This document shows, piece after piece, positions 45,566 through 54,850 of a stretch of 64,000 bases of DNA. The notes below the pieces were generated by a model. It ran no database searches, was not told the origin of the DNA, and worked only from the letters and a program-made list of their open reading frames with translations. The stretch's first letter is position 1, and each line of letters starts with the position of its first letter. A program made the translations under genes and the position numbers. This DNA comes from an uncultured Alteromonadaceae bacterium (GTDB lineage Bacteria > Pseudomonadota > Gammaproteobacteria > Enterobacterales > Alteromonadaceae), in NCBI GenBank assembly GCA_947494925.1, contig CANLWS010000003.1, positions 248,001 to 312,000 of the forward strand, written 5' to 3'.

Positions 45566-46348
45566 TTACTCTTTACTCATCAAAACTGGTTGCTGCCCGG
45601 TCACAAGCATCCGGGCCGCCGGATAGTTCTCCGTTATCCAGCTCCCAACAGGCTCAGTTCTATCATCTGTCATATGATAAAATGCCACTTGTTTTGCGCC
45701 AATCTGCTTAATACGCTCGACACAATCTTCTTGCTCAGGGCACAAGTCATGTAGCAGTGCCAAATCGATATTCCTGTCTGCTAAATTCAGCCCATCAATG
45801 ATTGTAGGATTAATTCCACCATCGCCAATATGCAGTATTTTCCAGCCATTAATTTTCACGATATACGCATAGTTCTGTACATCGGCGGTTTGTTCCGGAC
45901 TCATGTGAGGAAAATTTAATACCGTGATATCCACTCCCTTGTGACTGAATTTTGTCGATTGAAAATCAGTCAGTTGAGGGCCTTTCAAAAAAGGGAGGTT
46001 ACCCAAGTCTGAAAGATAGTCGAGCACTTGTGGCGGAGCAATAAACATTGTTTCTTCATTGGCCCGTAAATATTGACGTGCTCTTTTGCCAGCAAAATGA
46101 TCACTATGATAATGGCTAGTCATCACTACTTGAGCTCCCTGTTCTATCAGTTCTGAAAAAGCCTTTTCATTTAATGAGTTAAATCGTTGATGAGGGCCAA
46201 ATAGTGCATCAATCAACACTGTACGATCACCTGATGAAATCTTCACCCCTGCATTGGCGATATGCTCAACTACGAGTTGTTGAGCATTCACAACAGAATT
46301 GAACGAGGCGCAAAAAAATAGCAATGAAAATTGTCTGATACCTGACAT
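45566..46348 (-). CDS. Exported MBL-fold metallohydrolase
   Basis: A 260-residue metallo-beta-lactamase-fold hydrolase with a signal peptide (SLLFFCASFNSVVNAQQ). The zinc motif is SHYHSDHFAG (HxHxDH). Further ligands are expected in NFPHMSP and HIGDGGI; the last His is probably in LLHDL. The protein is of the small, UlaG-like or lactonase-like kind; the substrate is unknown. AAGGAAG precedes the ATG. It converges with the kleisin gene, six bases apart. Confidence 0.82.
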   Translation of the reverse strand: MSGIRQFSLLFFCASFNSVVNAQQLVVEHIANAGVKISSGDRTVLIDALFGPHQRFNSLNEKAFSELIEQGAQVVMTSHYHSDHFAGKRARQYLRANEETMFIAPPQVLDYLSDLGNLPFLKGPQLTDFQSTKFSHKGVDITVLNFPHMSPEQTADVQNYAYIVKINGWKILHIGDGGINPTIIDGLNLADRNIDLALLHDLCPEQEDCVERIKQIGAKQVAFYHMTDDRTEPVGSWITENYPAARMLVTGQQPVLMSKE

Positions 46349-46698
46349 GAAATGCAGCTTCCTTTTTATTTTTAAAGCGTAAATCTATCCTGAATATATC
46401 GAATGTAAATGGCTAATTCGGCAAGGTGACGAAAAATAGAGATAAGTCTGAATTTAACCAGATTGTGATGCAGCCTGATGCTTTTGGCTTATGCTAATCT
46501 GAGGAGATTTGGAATGTTGTTTAACTAACCTCTGGCTTGTTAATTGTTTAGCGAAAATTACGCTGCTTCCTCTAAGGGAATGAATAGGTGGATGTCTTTT
46601 TCAGATTTGTCTTAATAAAAATAGCTAACATTTCATGGTATTAGTGGTTAGGCTGTTATGAAGGAGAAACAGTTAAATCCAATTCTATTCCTTTCACT
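46349..46698. other. Intergenic stretch between the MBL-fold and AraC genes
   Basis: 350 bases of divergent regulatory region, A/T-rich. I find no convincing gene, RNA or long repeat. It presumably holds the promoters of both flanking genes. Confidence 0.6.
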
Positions 46699-47406
46699 AT
46701 GCAAAATTTATTGTCTATACGATCTTACAGCACTAAACCAGTCAGCCACTCCCATGATTTTAATCAGCTGGTTTTACCGTTGCGAGGAGTAATTAATATA
46801 CGTGTTGGTAGCTTTAACGGTAAAGTCACGCCAGGTGAATGTGTTGTTGTAAAAGCGCAACAAGAGCACCTGTTTACGGCTGACTCGGAGGCCAGGTTTG
46901 TGGTTGCGGACATGCTTCACCTGCCGACAAATGTATCTTCGTCGCAGAGTATAGTGTTTTCGATTAATACATCTCTCATCAGTTACTTACGTTTTGTGGA
47001 AAATCAGTTGGAGCATCAAATAAATGCACCTCTGGAAAGCGCGATGTTCGAAACATTTTTCTTGTTGCTTTCCGAGCAGCCCCTATTGCCCAAATTGGAT
47101 AGCAGAATTGGGGCTGCGATGGCCTTCATAGAACACAACATCGGAGAACCATTGCAGATTAAGCACCTGGCTGAAGTGGCTTTTTTAAGTGAGACACAGT
47201 TCAAAAAGCTGTTTAAACAACAAACCAACTCAACCGTGATGCAATACGTATCAAGAGTTCGAATGGAAAAAGCGCAGGCATTGCTGTTGCATACTGATTA
47301 TCCATTGCAGATTATTGGTGAAAAAGTCGGCTACAAAGATTTATCCGCTTTTAGCCGCAAGTTTTCCCAATATTTTGGTTTCTCACCCACAAAGTTTAAT
47401 ACCTGA
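46699..47406 (+). CDS. AraC-family transcriptional regulator
   Basis: A 235-residue AraC regulator. An N-terminal cupin-like domain (SHSHDFNQLVLPLRGVINIRVG) precedes two HTH motifs: QIKHLAEVAFLSETQFKKLFKQQTN and LQIIGEKVGYKDLSAFSRKFSQYFGFSP. It is short for the family because the cupin part is trimmed. No clear Shine-Dalgarno precedes the ATG. The EamA exporter gene follows by 102 bases on the same strand and is the likely target. Confidence 0.88.
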   Translation: MQNLLSIRSYSTKPVSHSHDFNQLVLPLRGVINIRVGSFNGKVTPGECVVVKAQQEHLFTADSEARFVVADMLHLPTNVSSSQSIVFSINTSLISYLRFVENQLEHQINAPLESAMFETFFLLLSEQPLLPKLDSRIGAAMAFIEHNIGEPLQIKHLAEVAFLSETQFKKLFKQQTNSTVMQYVSRVRMEKAQALLLHTDYPLQIIGEKVGYKDLSAFSRKFSQYFGFSPTKFNT

Positions 47407-47508
47407 AGTGCGCCTTTATTGTTAACAAATGCGTCTGATTCGTTAAAAAATGACTAGAGCAAAAGTATACGATTATGTTCATGAAAAGAATTTAGGATCG
47501 CTTACTGA

Positions 47509-48435
47509 ATGGGACAGGGTTTAACGAATTTCAAAGGTGTTTTTGCCATTATTTTGGCCAGTTTTTTATGGGGTACGACCGGCACTGCTGCAAGTTTTTC
47601 TCCCAACGTAAATCCACTGGCAATTGGTGCTTTTGCTATGGGGGGAGGCGGTGTTTTACTTGTTATTACTGCTCGAAGTGAGTTGTTTTCAGATTATAAA
47701 CTTCTATTTTCACAGCCTAAAATTTTACTTCTTGGGACTTTATCCATAGCAATTTATCCCCTTGCATTTTACGCTTCTATGCGATTCTCAGGCGTGGCTA
47801 TTGGCACAGTCGTCTCTCTCGCAACTGCACCTTTTTTTGCTGCGCTGCTTGAGCGTCTTATCAGCAAAAAACACATTTCACCTCAGTGGGTGATTAGTTT
47901 TATTATTGGCGCCACGGGTATTGTTCTATTGATGTCGGGGAAAGAGCATAGTGGTGAGGCAACTCACAGTACATACCAGCAAAACGCCGGGATACTGCTT
48001 GGGTGTATCGCAGGTTTGACCTATGCCTGCTATTCATGGGCAGCAAGACACTTCATAGAAAGTGGCGTGCATTCACAATCCTCTATGGCAGGACTTTTTG
48101 GTTGCGCAGCGTTGTTGTTACTCCCATCTTTATTTTTTACCGGCGAAAATTTGTTTTCGGGTCTCAGAAATGTTTCCGTATCTTTATATATGGCTGTTGT
48201 TCCTATGTTTTTAGGCTATTTGTTATTTGCCTTTGGCCTGAAATTGATTGATGCAAGCAAGGCCACATTGATCACCCTTATTGAGCCATTGGTTGCTACT
48301 GTGTTAGCCATTTTTATCGTTGGTGAAGAGTTCAAAATCATGGGTTGGTTAGGGATGGCATTGGTTACACTATGTTTGCTGATGCAAACAATGAAATTCC
48401 GGCGAGAACCAAAGTTAGTTTGTGAGTCGTCTTAA
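47509..48435 (+). CDS. EamA/DMT-family transporter
   Basis: A 308-residue drug/metabolite transporter with ten hydrophobic segments in two EamA repeats (FAIILASFLWGTTGTAASF at the start; ALKLIDASKATLITLIEPLVATVLAI in the second repeat). Such proteins commonly export amino acids or other metabolites; no substrate can be named. The gene lies downstream of an AraC regulator, which probably controls it. The end converges with a diguanylate cyclase gene, 16 bases apart. Confidence 0.87.
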   Translation: MGQGLTNFKGVFAIILASFLWGTTGTAASFSPNVNPLAIGAFAMGGGGVLLVITARSELFSDYKLLFSQPKILLLGTLSIAIYPLAFYASMRFSGVAIGTVVSLATAPFFAALLERLISKKHISPQWVISFIIGATGIVLLMSGKEHSGEATHSTYQQNAGILLGCIAGLTYACYSWAARHFIESGVHSQSSMAGLFGCAALLLLPSLFFTGENLFSGLRNVSVSLYMAVVPMFLGYLLFAFGLKLIDASKATLITLIEPLVATVLAIFIVGEEFKIMGWLGMALVTLCLLMQTMKFRREPKLVCESS

Positions 48436-48451
48436 CTAACTGCTTATTTGG

Positions 48452-49603
48452 TTATGCTAGATACACTTCCACCCGATTTCGTCCATTATCTTTAGCTTTG
48501 TACAATGCCTGGTCGGCATTGTGCACTGCTTGCTCTAGGGTTTCGTCCCGATTAAACATGGCAATGCCAAAACTGGCAGTGAGGTTGATGGCCTTTTTAC
48601 CGGATGTAACGTTGAGCGCATCTACCTCAGCGCGCAAACGTTCAGTGACTTCTGTGCAGTCGTCCAGGTCGGTATCCTGCATCAGAATCACAAATTCTTC
48701 ACCACCCACACGCCCAATGATATCCGTATCACGAATGGTTTCCTCGAGCTTTTTAGTGAAGGCCTTTATCGCTTTGTCGCCAAAACGATGGCCGAAGTTA
48801 TCATTGATTTTCTTGAAAAAATCGATATCGGCGACAACAACTGTTGTTGGTGTTTGTTTGCGATCTGCCATGGCTTTGGCTCGAATAGCTGCGTCTTCAA
48901 ACCCGCGTCTGTTTAACACCCCAGTTAGCTGGTCAGTTATGGCCAGCTTTTTCATTCGGGTGGATAAATCATCAGTCACGATCAAAACAGTAAATAGACC
49001 AAGGCCGGTAAACAGTGCTGGCATAGCAATAAAGTTTGTCTGTCGATAGAGCTCGTTGTAATAGGGATCCGCTTCAACGCCTTGCATAAAGGCAAATGTA
49101 CCTGCTGTAAACTGTGCAATGCTAAAGATTACATAGACGCTAATGACGCCCCACTCTGCTGCGTGCAAAGGGGATGTCTTTGACATGATCACCTTGCAGC
49201 CGACTAGCGCCATAATTGCACCGGAGAAGGGAATGAGAACCATTTTAAGCCCTGCGTGGGGCATGACTATGGTAAACCAGATAAGTACCAGTTCAATGGC
49301 CAATAAGTAAATCAACAGCGCATTAGGAAAGGCCTTTCTGCCCGCTCTGACTCTAAAACCAGCTAAGCCCAGACCTTGGGCAATCAAAGATAATGCATTC
49401 ACTATTATCCAGTAAAGGTCGCGGGACGGGAAAAAAGGTTTCAGACCGTTGAGCACGCCACCCAAGGTTAAAACCAAAAAGCTGAATGCCCAAAACAGAA
49501 TATACTGCTTGCGATCAATGGTTTTCCAAACGAGCCCGAATATAACCGCCAGCATCAGGCCAGTCAGCAGTTGAGAAATGTGGAGATAAATTAATCCGCT
49601 CAT
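48452..49603 (-). CDS. Membrane diguanylate cyclase (GGDEF)
   Basis: A 383-residue c-di-GMP-forming enzyme. The N-terminal half has about seven TM segments, probably a membrane sensory domain; the C-terminal half is a GGDEF domain starting LTDQLTGVLNRRGFEDA. The active site reads RVGGEEFVIL (GGEEF), and an RxxD product-inhibition site (RDTD) lies five residues before it, so feedback control is expected. The divergent neighbour is the cytochrome oxidase operon. Confidence 0.93.
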   Translation of the reverse strand: MSGLIYLHISQLLTGLMLAVIFGLVWKTIDRKQYILFWAFSFLVLTLGGVLNGLKPFFPSRDLYWIIVNALSLIAQGLGLAGFRVRAGRKAFPNALLIYLLAIELVLIWFTIVMPHAGLKMVLIPFSGAIMALVGCKVIMSKTSPLHAAEWGVISVYVIFSIAQFTAGTFAFMQGVEADPYYNELYRQTNFIAMPALFTGLGLFTVLIVTDDLSTRMKKLAITDQLTGVLNRRGFEDAAIRAKAMADRKQTPTTVVVADIDFFKKINDNFGHRFGDKAIKAFTKKLEETIRDTDIIGRVGGEEFVILMQDTDLDDCTEVTERLRAEVDALNVTSGKKAINLTASFGIAMFNRDETLEQAVHNADQALYKAKDNGRNRVEVYLA

Positions 49604-49918
49604 TTGAGTTCGAGTTGTTGGTTTTCCCGATATCCTACCGTAATTATTTGGTAGATAAAGTTTTTTACAGAATATTGGGCAGTGGTAAGCTCAAAAGGAA
49701 GTCTGTTTCACAAGGCGTTGATTAACATTAATGTTACATAATTCGCACAATTTTTAAACAGCACCTACACTAATAGCCATTGGTTGAATTCAAACCGCTC
49801 ACCTGGATTGTCAACCAGCTTGCCATAACAATGCATTATCCGTTAAAGCGATTTAATCCGGGCGTGAGTTCACGGATGATGGAAGCTAGGGAACGCTTAA
49901 TAACAAGAAGGCGTTGAT
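49604..49918. other. Divergent control region before the cytochrome oxidase operon
   Basis: 315 bases without a gene. Its most notable element is a perfect 14-bp palindrome TAACATTAATGTTA at 49723-49736, about 180 bases upstream of coxB, and a CTACC/GGTAG inverted pair near 49640. Operator function is only inferred. Confidence 0.55.
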
Positions 49919-51316
49919 ATGGCAATTGCGATTGCGCTTATACTGATCGTCATTGGTTCAGTAATTTTTCATTTCTGGTCACCCTGGACCATGACGGAAT
50001 TGGCGTCGAACTGGGGCACAATTGATGACACCATGCTCATCACCCTTATTATTACCGGGATTGTCTTTATCGCGGTAAATTTCTTTATTGCTTTTGCTGT
50101 GTTGAAATTCCGTCATAAGGAAGGGCGGCAAGCAAGGTACGAGCCGGAAAACAAAAAACTCGAAGTGTGGCTAACGGTCGCCACCAGTGTTGGGATCATT
50201 GCCATGCTGGCACCTGGTCTGGTGGTGTATGCAGATTTTGTTGAAGTGCCTGATGAAGCTATGGAAGTGGAAGTGGTCGGTCAACAATGGAGTTGGAGTT
50301 TCCGCTTTCCCGGCGAGGATGGAAAGCTAGGTAAAACGGCCGTAGAGCATATCAGTATTGATAACCCTTTTGGCCTGGATCCGCTTGATGAGAATGGGCT
50401 TGACGACAGATTGGTTCAAGGCAATCACCTTTATCTGCCTTTGAATAAGCCAGTTAAAGTGTTGTTGCGTTCAAAGGACGTGTTGCACGATTTCTATGTT
50501 CCTCAGTTCAGAGTCAAAATGGACATGGTGCCGGGGACAGTCTCCTACCTTTGGTTTGAGCCCACACTGATTGGCCAGTTTGAAATCCTCTGCGCAGAAT
50601 TTTGCGGTATAGGACATTTTAACATGCGCGGAAAGGTTGATGTTGTGAGTGCTCAGGATTTCGATACCTGGTTGTCAGAACAAACGACTTTTTCTGCGTC
50701 TTTACGCAAAAATCAATCTGAAGCACTGAGTGTGTTGGCGCAAAATGGCAAAGAAGTTGCGCAGGCTAAAGGCTGCCTGGCCTGTCACAATTTTATGGAT
50801 AGTTCCATCGGTCCTACCTGGCAAGGCTTGTACGGTAAAACCCAGGAAATGGTGGATGGTTCGCAGGTGGAAGTTGACGATGCCTACCTGACCGAAGCGA
50901 TTCTTCAGCCGGGAACTAAAGTCGTGAAAGGGTTCGCACCAATTATGCCACAAATAGTGTTAACCGAACTCGAAGTGAACGCTGTCATCGCCTACATCAA
51001 AGAAAAAGGTGGAGTGTCTGGTCAGGTTTCGGGTTCCGCGAGTTTATCCGGCGCTGAGTTGGCGCAATCAAAGGGGTGTCTGGCCTGTCATAGCGTTGAT
51101 GGCACCAACTTACTTGGTCCTAGCTGGCAAGGTTTGTATGGAAAGGCACGAACCCTGGCAAGTGGCGAGACTATCACTGTGGATGAAGCTTATCTGGCAG
51201 AATCGATTTATCAACCCAATGCCAAAATCGTCGAAGGATTTCCGGCAGTCATGCCACCTCCCTCTGCTAGTCAGGAAGAGGTGTCGGCCATCATTGATTA
51301 CATCAAAACATTGTAG
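49919..51316 (+). CDS. coxB: Cytochrome c oxidase subunit II with two haem c domains
   Basis: A 465-residue subunit II of a caa3-type terminal oxidase. Three hydrophobic stretches in the first 110 residues precede the CuA domain, with VGQQWSWSFRFPGEDG, an early His (VLHDFYVPQF) and the CuA motif CAEFCGIGHFNM. Two cytochrome c domains follow, with CLACH at residues 286-290 and 387-391 and Met ligands in IMPQ and VMPP. The two haem domains are similar to each other, so the second looks like a tandem duplication. Such domains deliver electrons directly to CuA. AAGG precedes the ATG. Confidence 0.94.
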   Translation: MAIAIALILIVIGSVIFHFWSPWTMTELASNWGTIDDTMLITLIITGIVFIAVNFFIAFAVLKFRHKEGRQARYEPENKKLEVWLTVATSVGIIAMLAPGLVVYADFVEVPDEAMEVEVVGQQWSWSFRFPGEDGKLGKTAVEHISIDNPFGLDPLDENGLDDRLVQGNHLYLPLNKPVKVLLRSKDVLHDFYVPQFRVKMDMVPGTVSYLWFEPTLIGQFEILCAEFCGIGHFNMRGKVDVVSAQDFDTWLSEQTTFSASLRKNQSEALSVLAQNGKEVAQAKGCLACHNFMDSSIGPTWQGLYGKTQEMVDGSQVEVDDAYLTEAILQPGTKVVKGFAPIMPQIVLTELEVNAVIAYIKEKGGVSGQVSGSASLSGAELAQSKGCLACHSVDGTNLLGPSWQGLYGKARTLASGETITVDEAYLAESIYQPNAKIVEGFPAVMPPPSASQEEVSAIIDYIKTL

Positions 51317-51330
51317 CGCGGGGCAGAATT

Positions 51331-53052
51331 ATGGATCACGAACACGACATGCATGAACCGCAAAGTTTCTGGACCAAATATGTCTGGAGCCAGGATCACA
51401 AAGTGATTGCAATTCAATATTCAGTCATTGCCATTTTCGTTGGCTTTATCGCACTAATTTTGTCCGGCCTGATGCGTTTGCAACTGGGCTTCCCGGGAAG
51501 TTTTGATTTTATCGACCCAAGTGCTTATTACCAGTTTGTCACTATGCACGGCATGATCATGGTTATCTATTTGCTCACTGCCTTATTTCTGGGTGGATTT
51601 GGCAATTATCTGATCCCGCTTATGGTTGGTGCGCGGGATATGGTTTTTCCCTTTGTAAACATGCTTAGCGTTTGGTTTTACCTGCTTGCTGTAATTGTGT
51701 TACTGGCCAGTTTCTTTGTGCCTGGAGGCCCTACTGGTGCGGGTTGGACTTTATATCCTCCGCAGGCCATTCTGGCCGGAACACCCGGTTCCGATTGGGG
51801 GATCATTTTGATGTTGGTATCGCTGGCTATTTTCATCGTGGCGGCCACTATGGGTGGGCTCAATTATGTGACGACAGTGTTGCAGGCCAGAACCCGAGGC
51901 ATGACTTTGATGCGCATGCCATTGACCGTTTGGGGCATCTTCATGGCCACCATTCTGGCATTGTTGGCCTTTCCTGCCTTGTTCGTCAGTGCCGTGATGA
52001 TGTTGTTTGATAAGTTGCTCGGCACGAGTTTCTTTATGCCAGCTATATTGTCCATGGGACAACAACTGGATCATGAAGGTGGCAGCCCGATATTGTTCCA
52101 GCATTTGTTCTGGTTTTTCGGTCATCCGGAAGTCTATATCGTGGCCTTGCCTGCATTCGGTATTGTTTCTGACCTGATTAGCACACATGCGCGGAAAAAC
52201 ATCTTCGGCTACCGCATGATGGTCTGGGCAATCGTAATCATTGGCGTTCTCAGTTTTGTGGTCTGGGCTCACCACATGTATGTCAGTGGAATGAATCCCT
52301 ATTTTGGCTATTTCTTTGCTACCACTACATTAATAATTGCCGTACCCACGGCTATTAAAGTCTACAACTGGGTGTTGACTCTCTGGCAGGGGAACATCCG
52401 TCTGAATGTACCCATGTTGTTTGCAATAGGGTTTGTCTCTACCTTCACTATTGGTGGTTTAACCGGGTTGTTTCTGGGCAACGTAGTAATAGACCTTCCC
52501 CTATCGGATACCTATTTTGTGGTGGCTCATTTTCATATGGTGATGGGGGTTTCACCAATACTGGTGGTGTTTGGTGCCATTTATCATTGGTATCCGAAAA
52601 TGACTGGCAGAATGATGCATGATGGTATGGGCAAAGTGCATTTCTGGGGGACCTTTCTTGGCACCTACGCGATATATTTTCCCATGCATTATCTGGGAAT
52701 TCTAGGTGTGCCCCGGCGCTATTTTGCTTACGAAAATTATGACTTTATTCCTGACTCAGCCAAAGATCTCAACGCTATGATTTCAGTGATGGCGATATTT
52801 GTCGCACTGATGCAGCTGGTCTTTTTGTACAACCTGGTGTGGAGCTACTTTAAAGGCAAAGAATCCGGTGACAATCCCTGGCAGGCAACATCACTGGAAT
52901 GGCAGACAGAGCATACGCCACCCAGACATGGCAATTGGGGTAAAGAGATACCAGTCTGCCACCGCTGGGCCTATGACTATAGTGTTCCAGGCTTTGAACA
53001 GGATTTTTTGCCTCAGAACTTCGAAGGTAAAAAAGCGGAGGTGAGCTCATGA
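51331..53052 (+). CDS. coxA: Cytochrome c oxidase subunit I
   Basis: A 573-residue catalytic subunit of an A-type haem-copper oxidase with twelve core TM segments. The haem ligands are in HGMIMVIY and AHFHMVMGV; the CuB-site pair is in FFGHPEVYIVALP, where the Glu of the D-channel and the crosslinked His-Tyr pair are present, placing it in the A1 group. GGGGCAG precedes the ATG, 14 bases after coxB. The next gene overlaps by four bases. Confidence 0.96.
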   Translation: MDHEHDMHEPQSFWTKYVWSQDHKVIAIQYSVIAIFVGFIALILSGLMRLQLGFPGSFDFIDPSAYYQFVTMHGMIMVIYLLTALFLGGFGNYLIPLMVGARDMVFPFVNMLSVWFYLLAVIVLLASFFVPGGPTGAGWTLYPPQAILAGTPGSDWGIILMLVSLAIFIVAATMGGLNYVTTVLQARTRGMTLMRMPLTVWGIFMATILALLAFPALFVSAVMMLFDKLLGTSFFMPAILSMGQQLDHEGGSPILFQHLFWFFGHPEVYIVALPAFGIVSDLISTHARKNIFGYRMMVWAIVIIGVLSFVVWAHHMYVSGMNPYFGYFFATTTLIIAVPTAIKVYNWVLTLWQGNIRLNVPMLFAIGFVSTFTIGGLTGLFLGNVVIDLPLSDTYFVVAHFHMVMGVSPILVVFGAIYHWYPKMTGRMMHDGMGKVHFWGTFLGTYAIYFPMHYLGILGVPRRYFAYENYDFIPDSAKDLNAMISVMAIFVALMQLVFLYNLVWSYFKGKESGDNPWQATSLEWQTEHTPPRHGNWGKEIPVCHRWAYDYSVPGFEQDFLPQNFEGKKAEVSS

Positions 53053-53723
53053 GTATGCATGGCTCGTTAACCGATAAACCCTGGGAGCAAATATCTGGTG
53101 CTGCTGCGGACAGCATTGAAGATAAGGTGAAAACGAGACGGATTGGTTTACGTGTATTACTCGCCGTCATCTGCATGTTGTTTTTTCTGTTTCTGGTGGC
53201 CTTTCTGATGCGCTCTCAGTACCCGGATTGGCGACCTCTGGCAGAGGAACCTTCCCACCCTTTATATAATAAACAGATACTGTGGCTGAATACTGCTTAT
53301 CTTATTTTAGCTAGTGTCTTTATGCAGTGGTCGCGGGTGGTGGCAAGAAAATCAAACATGTCAGCCGTGGTAATGCAGGGAACACTGGCCTTGGCTGGAG
53401 TATTTTCAGTGGCCTTTGTTACCGGTCAACTGATGTTCTGGCAGACACTCCAGTCTCGGGGGTTTACCGTTGATCTGAACCCAGCGATTAGCTTTTTTTA
53501 TCTGTTTACGGGACTACACGCAGCTCATGTCATCATAGGTTTATTGGCATGGCTAACTGCGTTTTTCGTGGCTTTTAAACGACATCCGAAGATGCAGCAC
53601 TATATAGAGTTATGCGCAATTTATTGGCATTTCCTTCTGGGGTTATGGGCTGGACTGTTTATTTTACTGGTGAGCAAGCCAGAAACCTATGACGCCATTG
53701 CCGCATTTTGCGGATTAAGGTGA
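53049..53723 (+). CDS. Haem-copper oxidase subunit III-family protein, first copy
   Basis: A 224-residue subunit III-family membrane protein with about five TM segments. Typical motifs are MFWQTLQSRGFTVDLNPAISFFYLFTGLHAAHVIIGL and the final ELCAIYWHFLLGLWAGLF. GGAGGTGAGC precedes the ATG, and the ATGA overlap with coxA shows tight coupling. A second subunit III gene follows directly. The two are diverged, so one may have a different role in assembly. Confidence 0.88.
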   Translation: MSMHGSLTDKPWEQISGAAADSIEDKVKTRRIGLRVLLAVICMLFFLFLVAFLMRSQYPDWRPLAEEPSHPLYNKQILWLNTAYLILASVFMQWSRVVARKSNMSAVVMQGTLALAGVFSVAFVTGQLMFWQTLQSRGFTVDLNPAISFFYLFTGLHAAHVIIGLLAWLTAFFVAFKRHPKMQHYIELCAIYWHFLLGLWAGLFILLVSKPETYDAIAAFCGLR

Positions 53724-53728
53724 ACAGC

Positions 53729-54403
53729 ATGCAAACGCAATCAAATCAAACGTTGGAACAAGGAGTCGGTGGTTTAGTACAGGACTGGTCTGCGGATAAG
53801 CAGACTTTTGGCGTGCCTTGGGGCAAAGCCATGATGTGGATATTTCTGCTCAGTGACACCTTTGTATTTAGCTGTTTCCTGGTGGGGTACATGGTTATGC
53901 GCATGTCAGCAGTGGAGCCCTGGCCCAATGCCAGTGAAGTGTTCGCACTGACTATCGCTGGCCATCATATTCCTCTGGTGCTGATAGCCATTATGACCTT
54001 TATTCTGATCACTAGTAGTGGAACCATGGCCATGGCGGTTAACTTCGGATATCGAAAAGACAAAAAGAAAGCAGCTATCTTAATGTTAGTGACCGCTGTT
54101 CTTGGCCTTAGTTTTGTTGGAATGCAGGCGTTTGAATGGACAAAATTAATTGAGGAAGGTGTTAGGCCCTGGGGTAACCCCTTTGGTGCAACACAATTTG
54201 GCGCAGTATTTTTTATGGTCACCGGGTTTCACGGACTGCACGTTTCAATAGGTGTGATTTATCTGTTTATCGTAGCGTTTAAAATATTACGCGGGCATTA
54301 CGAACAATCTGGCAACTACGAAATAGTCGAAATAGCCGGACTATATTGGCACTTTGTCGATCTTGTCTGGGTATTTATATTTGCTTTGTTTTATCTGTGG
54401 TAG
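53729..54403 (+). CDS. coxC: Cytochrome c oxidase subunit III, second copy
   Basis: A 224-residue subunit III of CyoC/CtaE type with five TM segments, containing WGKAMMWIFLLSDTFVFSCF, GMQAFEWTKLIEEGV and GFHGLHVSIGVIYL, and ending EIAGLYWHFVDLVWVFIFALFYLW, the family's usual C-terminus. The start is the ATG at 53729 (AAGGTG seven bases upstream, five bases after the previous stop). The presence of two subunit III-family genes in a row is unusual compared with textbook operons. Confidence 0.9.
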   Translation: MQTQSNQTLEQGVGGLVQDWSADKQTFGVPWGKAMMWIFLLSDTFVFSCFLVGYMVMRMSAVEPWPNASEVFALTIAGHHIPLVLIAIMTFILITSSGTMAMAVNFGYRKDKKKAAILMLVTAVLGLSFVGMQAFEWTKLIEEGVRPWGNPFGATQFGAVFFMVTGFHGLHVSIGVIYLFIVAFKILRGHYEQSGNYEIVEIAGLYWHFVDLVWVFIFALFYLW

Positions 54404-54414
54404 GAGACCGAAGG

Positions 54415-54771
54415 ATGTCAAACCAAGTTGATAGCCTGGAAAATGAACATGCAGTATCGGCAGAGGGGCAACAACATCCCATCAGTTTGTATCTGAAAAT
54501 ATGGGTGTTGTTATTCGTGCTGAGCGCACTGTCTTATATGGTTGATTATATGCAGTTCCAGGGAGTGATAAGGTGGGTATTGATTTTGGTATTTATGGCG
54601 CTCAAAGCAGGTTTTATCATCGCCATATTTATGCACATGATGTGGGAAAGGATGGCGCTGATTACAGCGATTTTAATACCGCCTTTATGTTTGTTGTTAC
54701 TCATCGCACTGATGGGGATGGAGTCCAGGTATACTTTCCTGAGCAGACTGACATTTTTCTCCAGCACATAA
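54415..54771 (+). CDS. Cytochrome c oxidase subunit IV
   Basis: A 118-residue small subunit of the prokaryotic COX4 family, with three TM segments (KIWVLLFVLSALSYMVDYM, RWVLILVFMALKAGFIIAIFMHMMWE and ITAILIPPLCLLLLIALMGME). The ATG at 54415 has AGGAG eight bases upstream; the frame extends into the previous gene but that part is its shadow. It is the last gene of the oxidase operon and is followed by a strong terminator. Confidence 0.88.
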   Translation: MSNQVDSLENEHAVSAEGQQHPISLYLKIWVLLFVLSALSYMVDYMQFQGVIRWVLILVFMALKAGFIIAIFMHMMWERMALITAILIPPLCLLLLIALMGMESRYTFLSRLTFFSST

Positions 54772-54787
54772 AATATTCAATAATATG

Positions 54788-54832
54788 GGGTGGGTCAATT
54801 ACAGAATAATTGACTCACCCTTATGTTTTCTT
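54788..54832 (+). terminator. Terminator of the cytochrome oxidase operon
   Basis: A 13-bp stem (GGGTGGGTCAATT with AATTGACTCACCC, one G-U pair, 7-base loop) is followed by TTATGTTTTCTTT. It lies between the subunit IV gene and a convergent membrane-protein gene. Confidence 0.85.
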
Positions 54833-54850
54833 TGCACTAGGTATTCTGCA

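Noticed and set aside
51751-52275. Antisense open frame of 174 codons over coxA
   Set aside because: Its His/Gln-rich translation is the expected complement of membrane-protein codons in subunit I.
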